In this document: piece by piece, positions 6,356 to 14,756 of the stretch
How the letters are laid out: every line of letters starts with the position of its first letter
Position numbering within the stretch: position 1 is the first letter of the stretch
Source of the DNA: DASPKW01 sp038244055
GTDB lineage: Bacteria; Planctomycetota; Phycisphaerae; Tepidisphaerales; Tepidisphaeraceae
Direction of reading: 5' to 3'
NCBI GenBank assembly: GCA_038244055.1
Contig: JBBRTW010000075.1
Location: 1-19,983, forward strand
Length of the DNA stretch: 19,983 bases
Program-made: the position numbers and the translations under genes
Notes under the pieces: generated by a model
The model's input: the letters and a program-made list of their open reading frames with translations, nothing else
Told to the model about the DNA's origin: nothing
Databases searched by the model: none

Positions 6356-7378
6356 ATGCGCCATCGCGAGCCGACGTGCCGTAACCTGATCAGTTTTGCC
6401 GCCGTTCTGGCGGTGGTTTCGATGGCGCTCAGCGCTGGGATCGGCTGCGCCGGCGGCGGTGGGGCGGCCAAAAACGAAACCGCGATCCACTCCTACGTTC
6501 AGGGGGTCATGGCATACCAGATGGGTGAGAACGACAAAGCCATGGCCAGCTTCAAGGAGGCCGTCGCCAAGAAGGATGACCTGGTCATGGCCCGGTCGAT
6601 GCTCGGCGATCTCTACCGCGCCCGCTCCGAATACGATTCGGCGCGCGAGCAGTATGAAGTGCTGACGCACGTCGATCCATACGATTATTTCAATCACTAT
6701 CGGCTGGGGTTGTCTTACCAACTCCTCGAACGCCTCCCCGATGCGGCCGGGAGTTATCTCAAGGCCCTAAATCTCAAGCCGACCGATTCGCAGTCGAATA
6801 TGTCGCTGGGGACGGTCTATTTCTCACTGGGCCGGCCGCAGGATGCGGTGCAGTACGCGATTAAGGCGACGGAACTGGACCCGCGCTCGGCGGCCGCGTT
6901 CGTCAATCTCGGGCTGATTCTCGATGCGGTCCGCGATTATCCCCGCGCTGCCCAGGCGTATCGTAAATCGCTCGACCTGGATTCCAGCCAGCCGCTCGTG
7001 CAGTTGTATCTGGCCGAGAACCTGCTTCAGCAGAAACTCTATGGTGAAGCCCGCAGCGTGATGGCGGGATTGATTCGCGTTCAGGATACGCCGCTCAATC
7101 GCAAGCGATATGGCGATGCGTACGCGGGTGAGAAGGCATACTCCGATGCGATCACCCAGTATCAGACCGCGCTGAAAATGGACCCGAATTACTACCCCGC
7201 GCTCAACGAAATCGGCGCAACTTACATCGAAGACTACAAAAAGGGCCTGGAACTGGATGATGCCAAGCGCAAGGCCGCACTCGAAGCCTGGCAGCAGAGC
7301 CTGGCCATCAAGCGCGAGCAGCCCAGGATCACCGCCTTGTTCCAGCAGTACTCCAAGGCGCCGCTTTTCCAGCCTTGA
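6356..7378 (+). CDS. Exported TPR-repeat protein, probable lipoprotein
   Basis: A 340-residue protein with an N-terminal hydrophobic signal (residues 10-30: LISFAAVLAVVSMAL) ending in SAGIGC. Cys31 could be lipidated, though the residue at -3 (Gly) is not canonical for a lipobox. From about residue 43 to 320 it is a run of tetratricopeptide repeats, seen in units such as AMASFKEAVAKKDD, AREQYEVLTHVDP, AAGSYLKALNLKP, AVQYAIKATELDP and ITQYQTALKMDP. TPRs form protein-binding superhelices, so a scaffold role in the cell envelope is likely. The partner is unknown. It has its own promoter. Its last 50 bases overlap the 3' end of plsC on the other strand. Confidence 0.85.
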   Translation: MRHREPTCRNLISFAAVLAVVSMALSAGIGCAGGGGAAKNETAIHSYVQGVMAYQMGENDKAMASFKEAVAKKDDLVMARSMLGDLYRARSEYDSAREQYEVLTHVDPYDYFNHYRLGLSYQLLERLPDAAGSYLKALNLKPTDSQSNMSLGTVYFSLGRPQDAVQYAIKATELDPRSAAAFVNLGLILDAVRDYPRAAQAYRKSLDLDSSQPLVQLYLAENLLQQKLYGEARSVMAGLIRVQDTPLNRKRYGDAYAGEKAYSDAITQYQTALKMDPNYYPALNEIGATYIEDYKKGLELDDAKRKAALEAWQQSLAIKREQPRITALFQQYSKAPLFQP

Positions 7379-8030
7379 GATCCTCGAACAGCCCGCGAAT
7401 CTTCGAATCGATCACTTTGACGATCTCCCCCGCCTTCAGGTGTGAAATTTCCAGAGCCGGCCCGTACTTCACGCGCACCGGCCCGGGTCGCGGAAACTTC
7501 CGGTATCGGCTCCACGCCTGAAACGCCCCGAAGACGGCCGCCGGCACCACGCGAACATCGGGCCCGGCCCGGCGGATGATCAGTCCAATGCCGCTCTGCA
7601 GTTTCTCGATTTCCTGCGTTTCCCCGCGCGAGCCTTCGGGGAACATGATCAAAAGATGCCCCTCCTGGAGCCGCCGGATCGTCTCCCGCACCGCGCCGAT
7701 ATCCCCCTCCCCCTGGCGCACTGGAAACGCATTCACGGCGGTGATCAGCTTCGCGAAAAACTGATTCCCCTCGAATAGCTCGCTCTTGGCCATGAAGCTC
7801 GCCGGCCGGCGCAGTTTGCAGGCGTACAGCGCTGGATCGAGGTAACTCTGGTGATTGGCGACGATCAGCACGCCGCCGGTGGAGGGAATGTGGTGGGCAC
7901 CATAGGCCTTGAAATCGAAGAGCAGCGTCGTGGAGATGCGAAAAATCGTGCGCCCGGCCAGGTAGAGCGGGCTCTGTGCCAAGAAAGTCGGCAGGGGCGT
8001 GCGGGGAGTCGGGTTATTAGGAAGAGTCAT
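7329..8030 (-). CDS. plsC: 1-acyl-sn-glycerol-3-phosphate acyltransferase
   Basis: A 233-residue PlsC-family enzyme that adds the second acyl chain to lysophosphatidic acid, giving phosphatidic acid for membrane lipids. The catalytic NHQSYLD motif (N59-D65, the NHx4D box) and the substrate-binding FPEGSRG (130-136) are intact. A hydrophobic stretch before NHx4D (LYLAGRTIFRISTTLLF) fits membrane association. The ATG at 8030 is preferred over an upstream TTG at 8066 because family homology begins near there; neither has a clear Shine-Dalgarno. It lies 58 bases after cmk, a gene pair also adjacent in many bacteria. Its stop lies 50 bases inside the convergent TPR gene. Confidence 0.9.
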   Translation of the reverse strand: MTLPNNPTPRTPLPTFLAQSPLYLAGRTIFRISTTLLFDFKAYGAHHIPSTGGVLIVANHQSYLDPALYACKLRRPASFMAKSELFEGNQFFAKLITAVNAFPVRQGEGDIGAVRETIRRLQEGHLLIMFPEGSRGETQEIEKLQSGIGLIIRRAGPDVRVVPAAVFGAFQAWSRYRKFPRPGPVRVKYGPALEISHLKAGEIVKVIDSKIRGLFEDLKAGKAAPWSTAGTRR

Positions 8031-8088
8031 GGAAATCGAGGAGTGAAACCGGAGATCGTACAACAAATCATTATCGTCCGCGCCGCCT

Positions 8089-8787
8089 TTATGTCTCGGG
8101 TTTCATGCGTTCCTGCCTTCCCAAAGTGCGACCTGTCTCCACCTTCGCCACGATCCGCTCCACGACCTGCTCCATCGTCAGATGAGTAGTATCGACAACC
8201 ACTGCGCCCTCGGGAATTGCCAGCGGGCCGACGGCGCGGCTGCGATCCTTCTCATCGCGCTCTTCGATCTGGCGGAGAATGTCCTTCTCATCGACGATCT
8301 CGCCGCGCGCCCGCAACTCGCGGGCGGGACGCCGGGCGCGCTCTTCAGGCGAAGCCGTCAGATAAAACTTGAAAGCCGCATCGGGAAAGACGACCGACCC
8401 CTGATCGCGCCCTTCCGTGACGAGATTTCCATGCTCGGCCCCGATCCGCCGCTGCTCATCGACCATTTTATGACGGATGGCCGGCACCTGGGCGACAAAC
8501 TTGGCCGCGTCGGTGGCATCTTTGCCGCGCAGCAGGTGCCCCACCGGCTCGCCATTGAGCATCGCCCCCGGCGGCTGCTTGCTCCAGTCAAACTCCACCC
8601 GGCAGAACTTGGCGGCGTATTCCATCCCGCGAATATCATCCAGGCGCGTACCCCGGCGCAGCACCGCCAGACCGATGGCGCGGTACATGGCCCCCGTATC
8701 CAGAAAATCAAACCCCAGCCGCCGGGCCACCTCGCGGGAGACCGTCGACTTGCCGGTCCCGGCGGGCCCGTCGATCGTAATCACCAT
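8089..8787 (-). CDS. cmk: Cytidylate kinase
   Basis: A 232-residue kinase that phosphorylates CMP and dCMP to their diphosphates. The P-loop GPAGTGKST is at residues 7-15, followed by FLDTGAMYRA (the family's DTGAMYR motif), a CMP-binding region, the TEGRDQGSVVFPDA loop and the RRPAREL/DEKDRSRA lid. Length is normal. The ATG at 8787 directly precedes the first beta strand (MVITIDG); an in-frame start 24 bases upstream would add only a short tail. No Shine-Dalgarno is present: the bases before the ATG are TATTAT and eight C residues, which suggests a leaderless transcript. It is the first gene of a probable cmk-plsC operon. Confidence 0.93.
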   Translation of the reverse strand: MVITIDGPAGTGKSTVSREVARRLGFDFLDTGAMYRAIGLAVLRRGTRLDDIRGMEYAAKFCRVEFDWSKQPPGAMLNGEPVGHLLRGKDATDAAKFVAQVPAIRHKMVDEQRRIGAEHGNLVTEGRDQGSVVFPDAAFKFYLTASPEERARRPARELRARGEIVDEKDILRQIEERDEKDRSRAVGPLAIPEGAVVVDTTHLTMEQVVERIVAKVETGRTLGRQERMKPET

Positions 8788-9148
8788 GGGGGGGGATAAT
8801 AAGGGCAGCAAGTCAAAGATGAAACCGGTCGAAGGCGGGGTTATAATCGGGGTAATGGCTCAAGGTATTGCTTCCATGCCGTTTTCCGCTCAACAGCACC
8901 TGTTTCATGAAATCGAAGTCCGAAATACTTCGTGTATTGCCGAACCTTCCGCGCCTATTTCCCGTGCGACGGGCGCTCCCTGGAAGATCCTCGCGTAAAC
9001 CGCGGGTGGGGCAATCGCCCGCCTCTTGTGGAACACTCTCCTGTGATATAATCCCACAACGATTGACACCCTTCTCAAAGAGCGATGAACCGGATTCCGG
9101 CCAAACGGTTGGAGTTCATCGAGCAGATTTGACTTTGGAGCAGCATAG
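8788..9148 (+). other. Divergent intergenic region between cmk and the UDP-GlcNAc pyrophosphorylase gene
   Basis: This 361-base stretch has no convincing gene. It holds the cmk promoter candidate (TATTAT, 8801-8796, minus strand) and the promoter of the pyrophosphorylase gene. There is also a TATAAT at 8842-8847, seven bases before an ATG (8855) that opens a 47-codon frame ending at 8998. That small frame has no recognisable similarity and no Shine-Dalgarno, so I do not call it a gene, but its arrangement matches the leaderless pattern seen elsewhere here. Confidence 0.5.
9026..9052 (+). promoter_or_regulatory. Extended -10 promoter of the UDP-GlcNAc pyrophosphorylase gene
   Basis: A perfect extended -10 element, TGATATAAT, lies at 9044-9052. 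A weak -35 (TTGTGG, 9026-9031) sits at a short 15-base spacing, as is common for extended -10 promoters. The leader to the ATG at 9149 is about 90 bases. Confidence 0.6.
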
Positions 9149-10573
9149 ATGGATACCGCGCAACTTCAGGCGAAGCTTTCGGCGGCCGGGCAGGCGGGGC
9201 TGGCGAAGCATTTGCAATCGCTCGATTCAGGAGGACTGGCGCGGTTGGCGGGGCAGTTGGCGGAGTTGAATCTGGAGGGGCTGCCGCAGTTGATCCAGGA
9301 GTACGTCAAGAGCAAGCCGCAGTTTCCGCTGCCGAAGGATATTCGGCCGGTCAAGGCGTATCCGTATCAGGCGGATGCGGAGAATCAGGGGCTGTACGCC
9401 AAGGCGACGGCGCGGGGGCATGAACTTTTGAAACAGGGGAAAGTCGGCGCGTTTCTGGTGGCCGGGGGGCAGGGAACGCGGCTGGGGTACGATGGGCCCA
9501 AGGGGGAGTATCCGGTGACGCCGATCAGGAACAAGCCGCTGTTCGAGGTCTTCGCCGAGCAATTGCTGGCACATTCCCGCGATGCGGGGAAGGCAATTGC
9601 GTGGTACGTGATGACCAGCGAAGTGAATGATGGACCGACGCGGGCATATTTCAAGAAGCACAACTTTTTTAACTACAACCCGGGAAACGTCTTCTTCTTC
9701 CAGCAGGGGATGATGCCGGCGTTCGATATGACCACGGGCGAGATGCTGCTGGGGGAAAAGGATTCGCTGGCGCTCTCTCCGGATGGGCATGGGGGCAGCC
9801 TGCGGGCGCTGCAGAAGTCGGGCGCGGTGGCGGATATGAAGAAACGCGGAGTGGAGCATCTATCGTATTTTCAGGTGGATAATCCGCTGGTGCATTGCAT
9901 CGATCCGCTCTTCATCGGCCTGCACGATCTGACGGGTTCGGAGATGTCTTCGAAGACCGTGGCCAAGGCGCATGCGCTGGAGAAGGTGGGGAACTTCGCG
10001 ATCGGCGATGGGAAATTACAGGTGATCGAATATTCCGATCTGCCGGAGGAGACGGCCAGGCGGACCGGACCGGAGGGGCTGCTGTTCAATGCCGGATCGA
10101 TCGCGATTCATGCGCTGCGGGTTTCGTTTATCGAGCGGCTCAATGAGGGGGGCGATTTGAAACTTCCATGGCACCGCGCGGAAAAGAAGGTGCCGTATGT
10201 CGATGGATCGGGGAACCTGATCAAGCCGGAGAAGCCCAACGCGATCAAGCTGGAGCAGTTCGTGTTCGACGCTATTCCGCTGGCCAGGAACGCGATCGTA
10301 TATACGACCCTGCGCGAGGAGGAATTCTCGCCGGTGAAAAACGCCACCGGCGATGATTCACCGGCCACCAGCAAGCGCGATCAGGTCCGCCGTGCGGCGC
10401 GCTGGCTCGAAGGGGCGGGGGTCAAGGTGGCGCGGAAAGATGGGGAGCCGGCCGGGCTCATTGAGATTTCGCCCCTATTCGCGACGAGCGGGGCGCAACT
10501 CGAGACGCGGACGATTGGAGTGAAGGAGATTGGCGAGGGAGCGAAGGTTTGTCTGGAACAGGGCGCGGCGTAG
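9149..10573 (+). CDS. UDP-N-acetylglucosamine pyrophosphorylase, eukaryotic-type UDPGP family
   Basis: A 474-residue nucleotidyltransferase expected to make UDP-GlcNAc (or a related UDP-sugar) from UTP and sugar-1-phosphate. The signature VAGGQGTRLGYDGPKG (residues 104-119) is that of the UAP1/UDPGP family, not of the bacterial GlmU type. Other supporting stretches are MTSEVND, FFQQGMMPAFD, PDGHGGSLRAL, SYFQVDNPLV and FNAGSIAIHA. The N-terminal 60 residues are helical, as in eukaryotic UAP1. GGAG lies 8 bases before the ATG. The next gene, a galactanase, follows after 43 bases and is probably co-transcribed. The choice among GlcNAc, GalNAc and glucose as substrate cannot be made from motifs alone. 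Confidence 0.85.
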   Translation: MDTAQLQAKLSAAGQAGLAKHLQSLDSGGLARLAGQLAELNLEGLPQLIQEYVKSKPQFPLPKDIRPVKAYPYQADAENQGLYAKATARGHELLKQGKVGAFLVAGGQGTRLGYDGPKGEYPVTPIRNKPLFEVFAEQLLAHSRDAGKAIAWYVMTSEVNDGPTRAYFKKHNFFNYNPGNVFFFQQGMMPAFDMTTGEMLLGEKDSLALSPDGHGGSLRALQKSGAVADMKKRGVEHLSYFQVDNPLVHCIDPLFIGLHDLTGSEMSSKTVAKAHALEKVGNFAIGDGKLQVIEYSDLPEETARRTGPEGLLFNAGSIAIHALRVSFIERLNEGGDLKLPWHRAEKKVPYVDGSGNLIKPEKPNAIKLEQFVFDAIPLARNAIVYTTLREEEFSPVKNATGDDSPATSKRDQVRRAARWLEGAGVKVARKDGEPAGLIEISPLFATSGAQLETRTIGVKEIGEGAKVCLEQGAA

Positions 10574-10616
10574 AGAAGAATAAGCGGTGGAACAACGCAT
10601 TTCCGGTGAGCCCACG

Positions 10617-11729
10617 ATGTTAAGAAACGATTTCCGAATAGGTGTGCTCACACTTGCCCTATCGATTAATGCCTTCGTTACGATCGCGGCCTTCGCGGCC
10701 GAGCATGGAGTGGATGGATTTCAGATCGGTGCCGATATTTCATCTCTCCCTCAGGTTGAGGCGGCCGGGGGCGCGTTCGGGGATGGGGGCAGGGCTGGCG
10801 ATCTGCCGACGATACTCAAGAACCACGGTATCACCCACGCCCGCCTGCGCATCTGGAACGCGCCCCGGGATGGCTGGTGCGGCCTGGAGAAGACCCTTGC
10901 GCTGGCGAAGCGCCTCAAAGCGGCCGGTATGCCCTGGCTGCTCGACTTTCATTACAGCGATACCTGGGCCGATCCGGGGAAACAGGTCAAGCCGGCCGCA
11001 TGGGCGAATCTGCATGGGCCGGAGTTGGAGGCGGCCGTTTTCGACTATACGCGCTCTGTGATTCGCGCCCTCGATGCGCAGGAGACGCCGCCGGAAATGG
11101 CGCAGATCGGCAATGAGATTACGCCTGGCATGCTGTGGGAAGATGGGCGGCTGGGAGGCAAGGGAGCGCAGGCAAACGAGCGCTGGCAGCGACTTGCGAG
11201 ATTGCTCAAGGCGGGAATTCGCGGGGTGAATGAGGGCCGGGCGGGCAAAACGCCGATTCGCGTGATGATCCACCTCGATTGCGGCGCGGACAATGGCAAA
11301 TGCCGCTGGTTTATCGATCAAGCGCTGGCGCAGGGCGTTTCGTTTGATGTTCTGGGGTTGTCTTATTATCCGTGGTGGCATGGATCGCTCGAACAATTGC
11401 GCGGCAATCTCAATGATCTATCCGGCCGGTACAAAAAAGATATCGCGATCGTGGAGACGGGTTACCCCTGGACGCCCAGGGGAATGGATAAGGGCAAAAC
11501 CGGCGAGCGATTTGAGGCGACTGTCGCGGGGCAGAAGGCGTTTCTGGCGGAGGTCATGAAAATCGTTCGGGAGATTGAAGGCGGGCGCGGCAAGGGCGTC
11601 TATTACTGGGAGCCGGCCTGGGTCGCCACGCCGAAGGCCCGATCGATGTGGCCCAACCGGGGCCTGTTCGACAATGAGGGGAACCTGCTGGAATCGATCG
11701 AAGGACTGGGCGGTCCGGCGGGAAAATAA
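10617..11729 (+). CDS. Secreted arabinogalactan endo-beta-1,4-galactanase (GH53)
   Basis: A 370-residue glycoside hydrolase family 53 enzyme that cuts beta-1,4-galactan side chains of plant pectin. Residues 1-28 form a Sec signal peptide (hydrophobic LTLALSINAFVTIAAFA, cleavage near AFA-AE). Family features: GADISSLPQ, HARLRIWNAP, LLDFHYSDTWADPGKQ, the acid/base E167 in QIGNEITPG, and the nucleophile E280 in IVETGYPW. All are intact and the length is typical. The ATG at 10617 is preferred to the GTG at 10587 because it opens the signal peptide and has GGTGAG six bases upstream. The gene ends before a strong hairpin shared with the convergent nag operon. It implies that the organism uses plant-derived polysaccharide. 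Confidence 0.9.
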   Translation: MLRNDFRIGVLTLALSINAFVTIAAFAAEHGVDGFQIGADISSLPQVEAAGGAFGDGGRAGDLPTILKNHGITHARLRIWNAPRDGWCGLEKTLALAKRLKAAGMPWLLDFHYSDTWADPGKQVKPAAWANLHGPELEAAVFDYTRSVIRALDAQETPPEMAQIGNEITPGMLWEDGRLGGKGAQANERWQRLARLLKAGIRGVNEGRAGKTPIRVMIHLDCGADNGKCRWFIDQALAQGVSFDVLGLSYYPWWHGSLEQLRGNLNDLSGRYKKDIAIVETGYPWTPRGMDKGKTGERFEATVAGQKAFLAEVMKIVREIEGGRGKGVYYWEPAWVATPKARSMWPNRGLFDNEGNLLESIEGLGGPAGK

Positions 11730-11739
11730 AGAGGTGCAG

Positions 11740-11804
11740 GGTCGGGAGCCGGCCACCAGAAACGCCGATTCCGCCGAAAATCGATCCCCGGCTCCCGACT
11801 CTTT
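11740..11804 (+). terminator. Hairpin terminator between the convergent galactanase and nagA genes
   Basis: A perfect 12-bp stem, GTCGGGAGCCGG (11741-11752) and CCGGCTCCCGAC (11788-11799), closes a 35-base loop. It is extended by one G-U pair and followed by TCTTT. It starts 11 bases after the galactanase stop and lies 70 bases beyond the nagA stop, so it could stop transcription from both sides. The loop is longer and the T-run weaker than in a standard terminator. Confidence 0.6.
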
Positions 11805-11874
11805 CATGTGGGCCGCGGGTGAGGTCAACATGCACACAGATTTGCGTAGCGCGCGGAATATCGCAATGTGCCGA

Positions 11875-13113
11875 TCAACTCGTGCGTTCGTCGGCCGCAT
11901 AAACGCACTCTCCGCCGACATAGGTGCGCTGGATATGAATCGCTCCGCCGGCATCGCGCCTGAAAACGACCATATCGGCCGGCGCGCCGACAGTCAGTCC
12001 GGCCGCGCTCTTCAACCCCATGAACGTCGCCGGGCGCGTCGACGCCATTTCCCACGCCTCCGCCAATGTCGCCAGCCCGCGCCGCACCAGATGCGCGATG
12101 CCCCAGGTCAGCATCTGCGCCGAGCCCGCAAGGAGCTTGTCGTTCTCGGCCAGATGCAATCGCCCGGCTGGTGTCAGCACAACGCGCCTGCCCACCGGTG
12201 TCGAGTATTCCCCCGCCGGCATGCCCGCCAGGGCCACGGCATCGCTGACGAGCATCGCCCGCGCGCCCTTCACTTTCATGACGACTTTGAGCAACTGATC
12301 CGGCACATGAAAGCCAGCGGCGATCAGGCACGTCCACAGACTGTCCTGCGCCAGTTGCTCCCACAGATAATTCGGATGCCGCGGAAGATTGAGGTGACAG
12401 CCGTTGCCCAGGTGGGTCGACATCCGCGCGCCGGCCGACACCGCGTCGGCGATCTGCTGGGAAGTGGCGGCGGTGTGGCCGATGGAAAGGGTCACGCCAC
12501 TGGCCGCACAGCGCTCAATAAACGCGGTGCTGCCCGACCACTCCGGCGACATCGTCAATATTCGAATCCGCCCGCCGGCCGCCGCCTGCCAGCGCTGGAA
12601 CTCATCCCAATCGGGCGGGCGCACGAACTCGCGGGCGTGCGCCCCGCGCGGGCCATCCTCCGGCGAGATGAACGGGCCTTCGAGATGAATGCCGGCGACG
12701 CCATTGGCCACAGTTGAATCGGCTTCGCAAGCGCTGGCGATTGTCTGCAGCGCGCGGGCGATCGCTTCGGGCGCGTTGGTGATGACGGTGGGAAAGAATG
12801 AAGTCACGCCCTCGCGCCAGAGCATATGCACGGCTTCGGGCAGCGCGGTCTCGGAAATCGGCAGGGCATTAAAATCCCGCCCGGCGTAGCCATTGATTTG
12901 CAAATCGACCAGGCCCGGGCCGACCATCGGCAAGTTCCCCGCGTTATCCGCATCTTCCAGTGAAAGCGGGGCAATCGAGCCAATCATCCCCCCTGCCAGT
13001 TCGATCGATACAGACTCGCCCGTCGCGTAATGGATCGCGCGGATCGTCTCAGTCTCGGGATGTTTCGTTGCCGCGGCGATGGCTTCACGCTCCGTACGAA
13101 TCGCGATCGACAT
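11875..13113 (-). CDS. nagA: N-acetylglucosamine-6-phosphate deacetylase
   Basis: A 412-residue amidohydrolase that removes acetate from GlcNAc-6-phosphate, producing the substrate of NagB. Visible residues: GLVDLQINGYAGRDF (68-81) at the start of the barrel; metal ligand E145 in GIHLEGPFISPEDGPRGAH; H213 in SIGHTAA; H234 in STHLGNGCH; and the catalytic acid D291 in MLVSDAVALAG. The usual THLFNAM of E. coli-type enzymes is THLGNGCH here, placing it in a divergent branch. The ATG at 13113 lies 29 bases inside the end of nagB without a Shine-Dalgarno, so translation is probably coupled. About 24 N-terminal residues precede the family's normal start, and the true start could be a little downstream. 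Confidence 0.88.
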   Translation of the reverse strand: MSIAIRTEREAIAAATKHPETETIRAIHYATGESVSIELAGGMIGSIAPLSLEDADNAGNLPMVGPGLVDLQINGYAGRDFNALPISETALPEAVHMLWREGVTSFFPTVITNAPEAIARALQTIASACEADSTVANGVAGIHLEGPFISPEDGPRGAHAREFVRPPDWDEFQRWQAAAGGRIRILTMSPEWSGSTAFIERCAASGVTLSIGHTAATSQQIADAVSAGARMSTHLGNGCHLNLPRHPNYLWEQLAQDSLWTCLIAAGFHVPDQLLKVVMKVKGARAMLVSDAVALAGMPAGEYSTPVGRRVVLTPAGRLHLAENDKLLAGSAQMLTWGIAHLVRRGLATLAEAWEMASTRPATFMGLKSAAGLTVGAPADMVVFRRDAGGAIHIQRTYVGGECVYAADERTS

Positions 13114-13870
13114 AGAGAGTACAGTCCGCGTGACGACGCAGGATGGTCGAGGGGCATTCGGTGGAGATCGGCCCGTTGAGCGTTCGATGGACGGCCGCGC
13201 GTTTGGTCGGCCCGGGAACCATGCAGAACAGGTGCGCGCCGCCAACGAGAGCCGGGATCGTCAGTGTTACCGCGTGGGTCGGCACCGCTTTGAACGAAGG
13301 AAAACACCCATCATTCACCTGCTGCTGGCGGCAGGCATCATCCAACTCAACCGGCTTGATCGTCTCCGGGTCTTCAAACTTCGCCACGGGTGGGTCGTTG
13401 AAGGCGATATGCCCATTCTCGCCGATCCCCATGCAGACGATATCAATGGGCGATTCGCGCAGGAGCGCGCCGTAGCGTTTGCATTCGGCATCGATCTGAC
13501 CGGCGCTATCGATCAGATTGACTTTGGCGAAGGGCAATTTGTCGAAGAGGCGCTCGCGGAGAAATCGGCCGAAGCGCTGGGGAGCAGTTTCGGGCAGGCC
13601 GATGTACTCATCCATGTGGAACGCAGTCACACGCGTCCAGTCGATGTCGGGGGCGTTCACCAGCGCCGCCAGGGTTTCATTCTGGGATGGCGCGGCCGCG
13701 AAGATCATTCGCAAGTTCGGCCGAGTCTTCTGCAATTGGCGAATCCGCGCCGCGATATCCGCGGCGGCGGCCTGGCCGAGGGCGCGGCGGTCGGAGTAAA
13801 CGCTAACGCGAAGGCGCTCGACCTGCTGGGTCTTGATCGGCTGCGCGATATGGGGCTGCACGGAACTCAT
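13085..13870 (-). CDS. nagB: Glucosamine-6-phosphate deaminase
   Basis: A 261-residue enzyme converting glucosamine-6-phosphate to fructose-6-phosphate and ammonia. Key segments: FAAAPSQNETL (phosphate loop region), FHMDEYIGL (catalytic D87) and MGIGENGHIAFNDPP (N152, H154, D159). N152 and D159 take the places of the Asp and Glu of the E. coli enzyme; Asn at the first position is normal in many bacterial NagB proteins, while Asp for Glu is less usual. PGPTKRAAV near 220 fits the family's K-A-x-A-V helix. AAGGAG lies 7 bases before the ATG. It follows the isomerase gene by 31 bases and overlaps nagA by 29. Confidence 0.9.
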   Translation of the reverse strand: MSSVQPHIAQPIKTQQVERLRVSVYSDRRALGQAAAADIAARIRQLQKTRPNLRMIFAAAPSQNETLAALVNAPDIDWTRVTAFHMDEYIGLPETAPQRFGRFLRERLFDKLPFAKVNLIDSAGQIDAECKRYGALLRESPIDIVCMGIGENGHIAFNDPPVAKFEDPETIKPVELDDACRQQQVNDGCFPSFKAVPTHAVTLTIPALVGGAHLFCMVPGPTKRAAVHRTLNGPISTECPSTILRRHADCTLYVDRDSYGA

Positions 13871-13901
13871 CCCTCATCTCCTTGCATCATCGTTTGATTA
13901 T

Positions 13902-14756
13902 TTACAGTTCGGCCCAGAGTGTCCGGATCGCATCGAGTGTCATCTTCGAGCCCGCCATTTTCGAGCCGCCTTCGGGGGTGTAATGCGTCTCGATCGTGAA
14001 AAGTCCATCGTATCCATCGGCCCCAAGTGCCCGAAACTGCTCGATCCAGCGCACATCGCCCGAGCCGAGGGGCACGCATCGAGGCGAACCATCGGCGCGG
14101 TGGTAGGCATCTTTCAGATGCACATGCGCCAGCACATCTTTCACCTGCGCGTAGCCGGACGGAAACGCCTCGCGGCCGCCGTGGGCCTCATTGCCGGGGT
14201 CCCAAAGCGCTCTGATGGCGCGGGAGTCGATGGCTCGGACGATCGCGCCGACCTCGGCCGCGAAACCGCCGTTGCAGGAGGCCTCATTTTCCACCAGCAG
14301 GAGCACGCCTTCGCGGTCGGCCACGCGCGCGGCGCGCTTCAAATGCTCGACGATCTCATCGAAATATTTCTCCGGCTCGCGCTCGCGCCAGAAGGAGAAA
14401 ATGCGAATCCGCGTCGCATCGAGCATTTTGGCGCTGCGGATCACGCGATCGAGCTTGATGAAATGCGCTTCGATACTCTCCTCGGCCTGGCCAAAACGAT
14501 CGCCGGAAGCCACCGGCCGGGCAGGGTCCAGGGCACACTTGAAAAGCGGCGACGACACGGCCGACACGCGCTGGCCGCGCGACTCCACCCGCTTGCGAAC
14601 GGCGCGCACCTGTTCATCGTTCAGAGTCGCGATATTCGCCCCATCGATCACGCGCACCTCGACATGGCCCAGGCCCTGGGCGCGGCACCAGTCAAGCGCG
14701 ATATCGAAATCGGGAGAAACTTCATCGGTCAGGATGCCCAGTCGTTCGGGTGTCAC
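13902..14756 (-). CDS. Sugar phosphate isomerase/epimerase family TIM-barrel protein, first gene of the nag operon
   Basis: A 284-residue AP-endonuclease-2-like barrel. Metal-site strands are LLVENEASCNGG (Glu), ALWDPGNEAHGG (Asp, His), AHVHLKDAYH (His, Asp) and FTIETHYTPEGG (Glu). I chose the GTG at 14756, because a perfect GGAGG lies nine bases upstream and the first barrel strand (PERLGILTDEVS) follows at once; the ATG at 14825 would add 23 residues without homology and lacks a good binding site. The gene precedes nagB by 31 bases, so it probably acts on a sugar feeding into, or released with, amino-sugar breakdown. The exact reaction is not predictable. It is only distantly similar to the isomerase at 2993-3835. 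Confidence 0.8.
   Translation of the reverse strand: MTPERLGILTDEVSPDFDIALDWCRAQGLGHVEVRVIDGANIATLNDEQVRAVRKRVESRGQRVSAVSSPLFKCALDPARPVASGDRFGQAEESIEAHFIKLDRVIRSAKMLDATRIRIFSFWREREPEKYFDEIVEHLKRAARVADREGVLLLVENEASCNGGFAAEVGAIVRAIDSRAIRALWDPGNEAHGGREAFPSGYAQVKDVLAHVHLKDAYHRADGSPRCVPLGSGDVRWIEQFRALGADGYDGLFTIETHYTPEGGSKMAGSKMTLDAIRTLWAEL

Noticed and set aside
11575..12717. A 380-codon plus-strand frame overlapping the galactanase end and nagA
   Set aside because: It spans the intergenic terminator hairpin and encodes Arg/Ala-rich sequence with no similarity.
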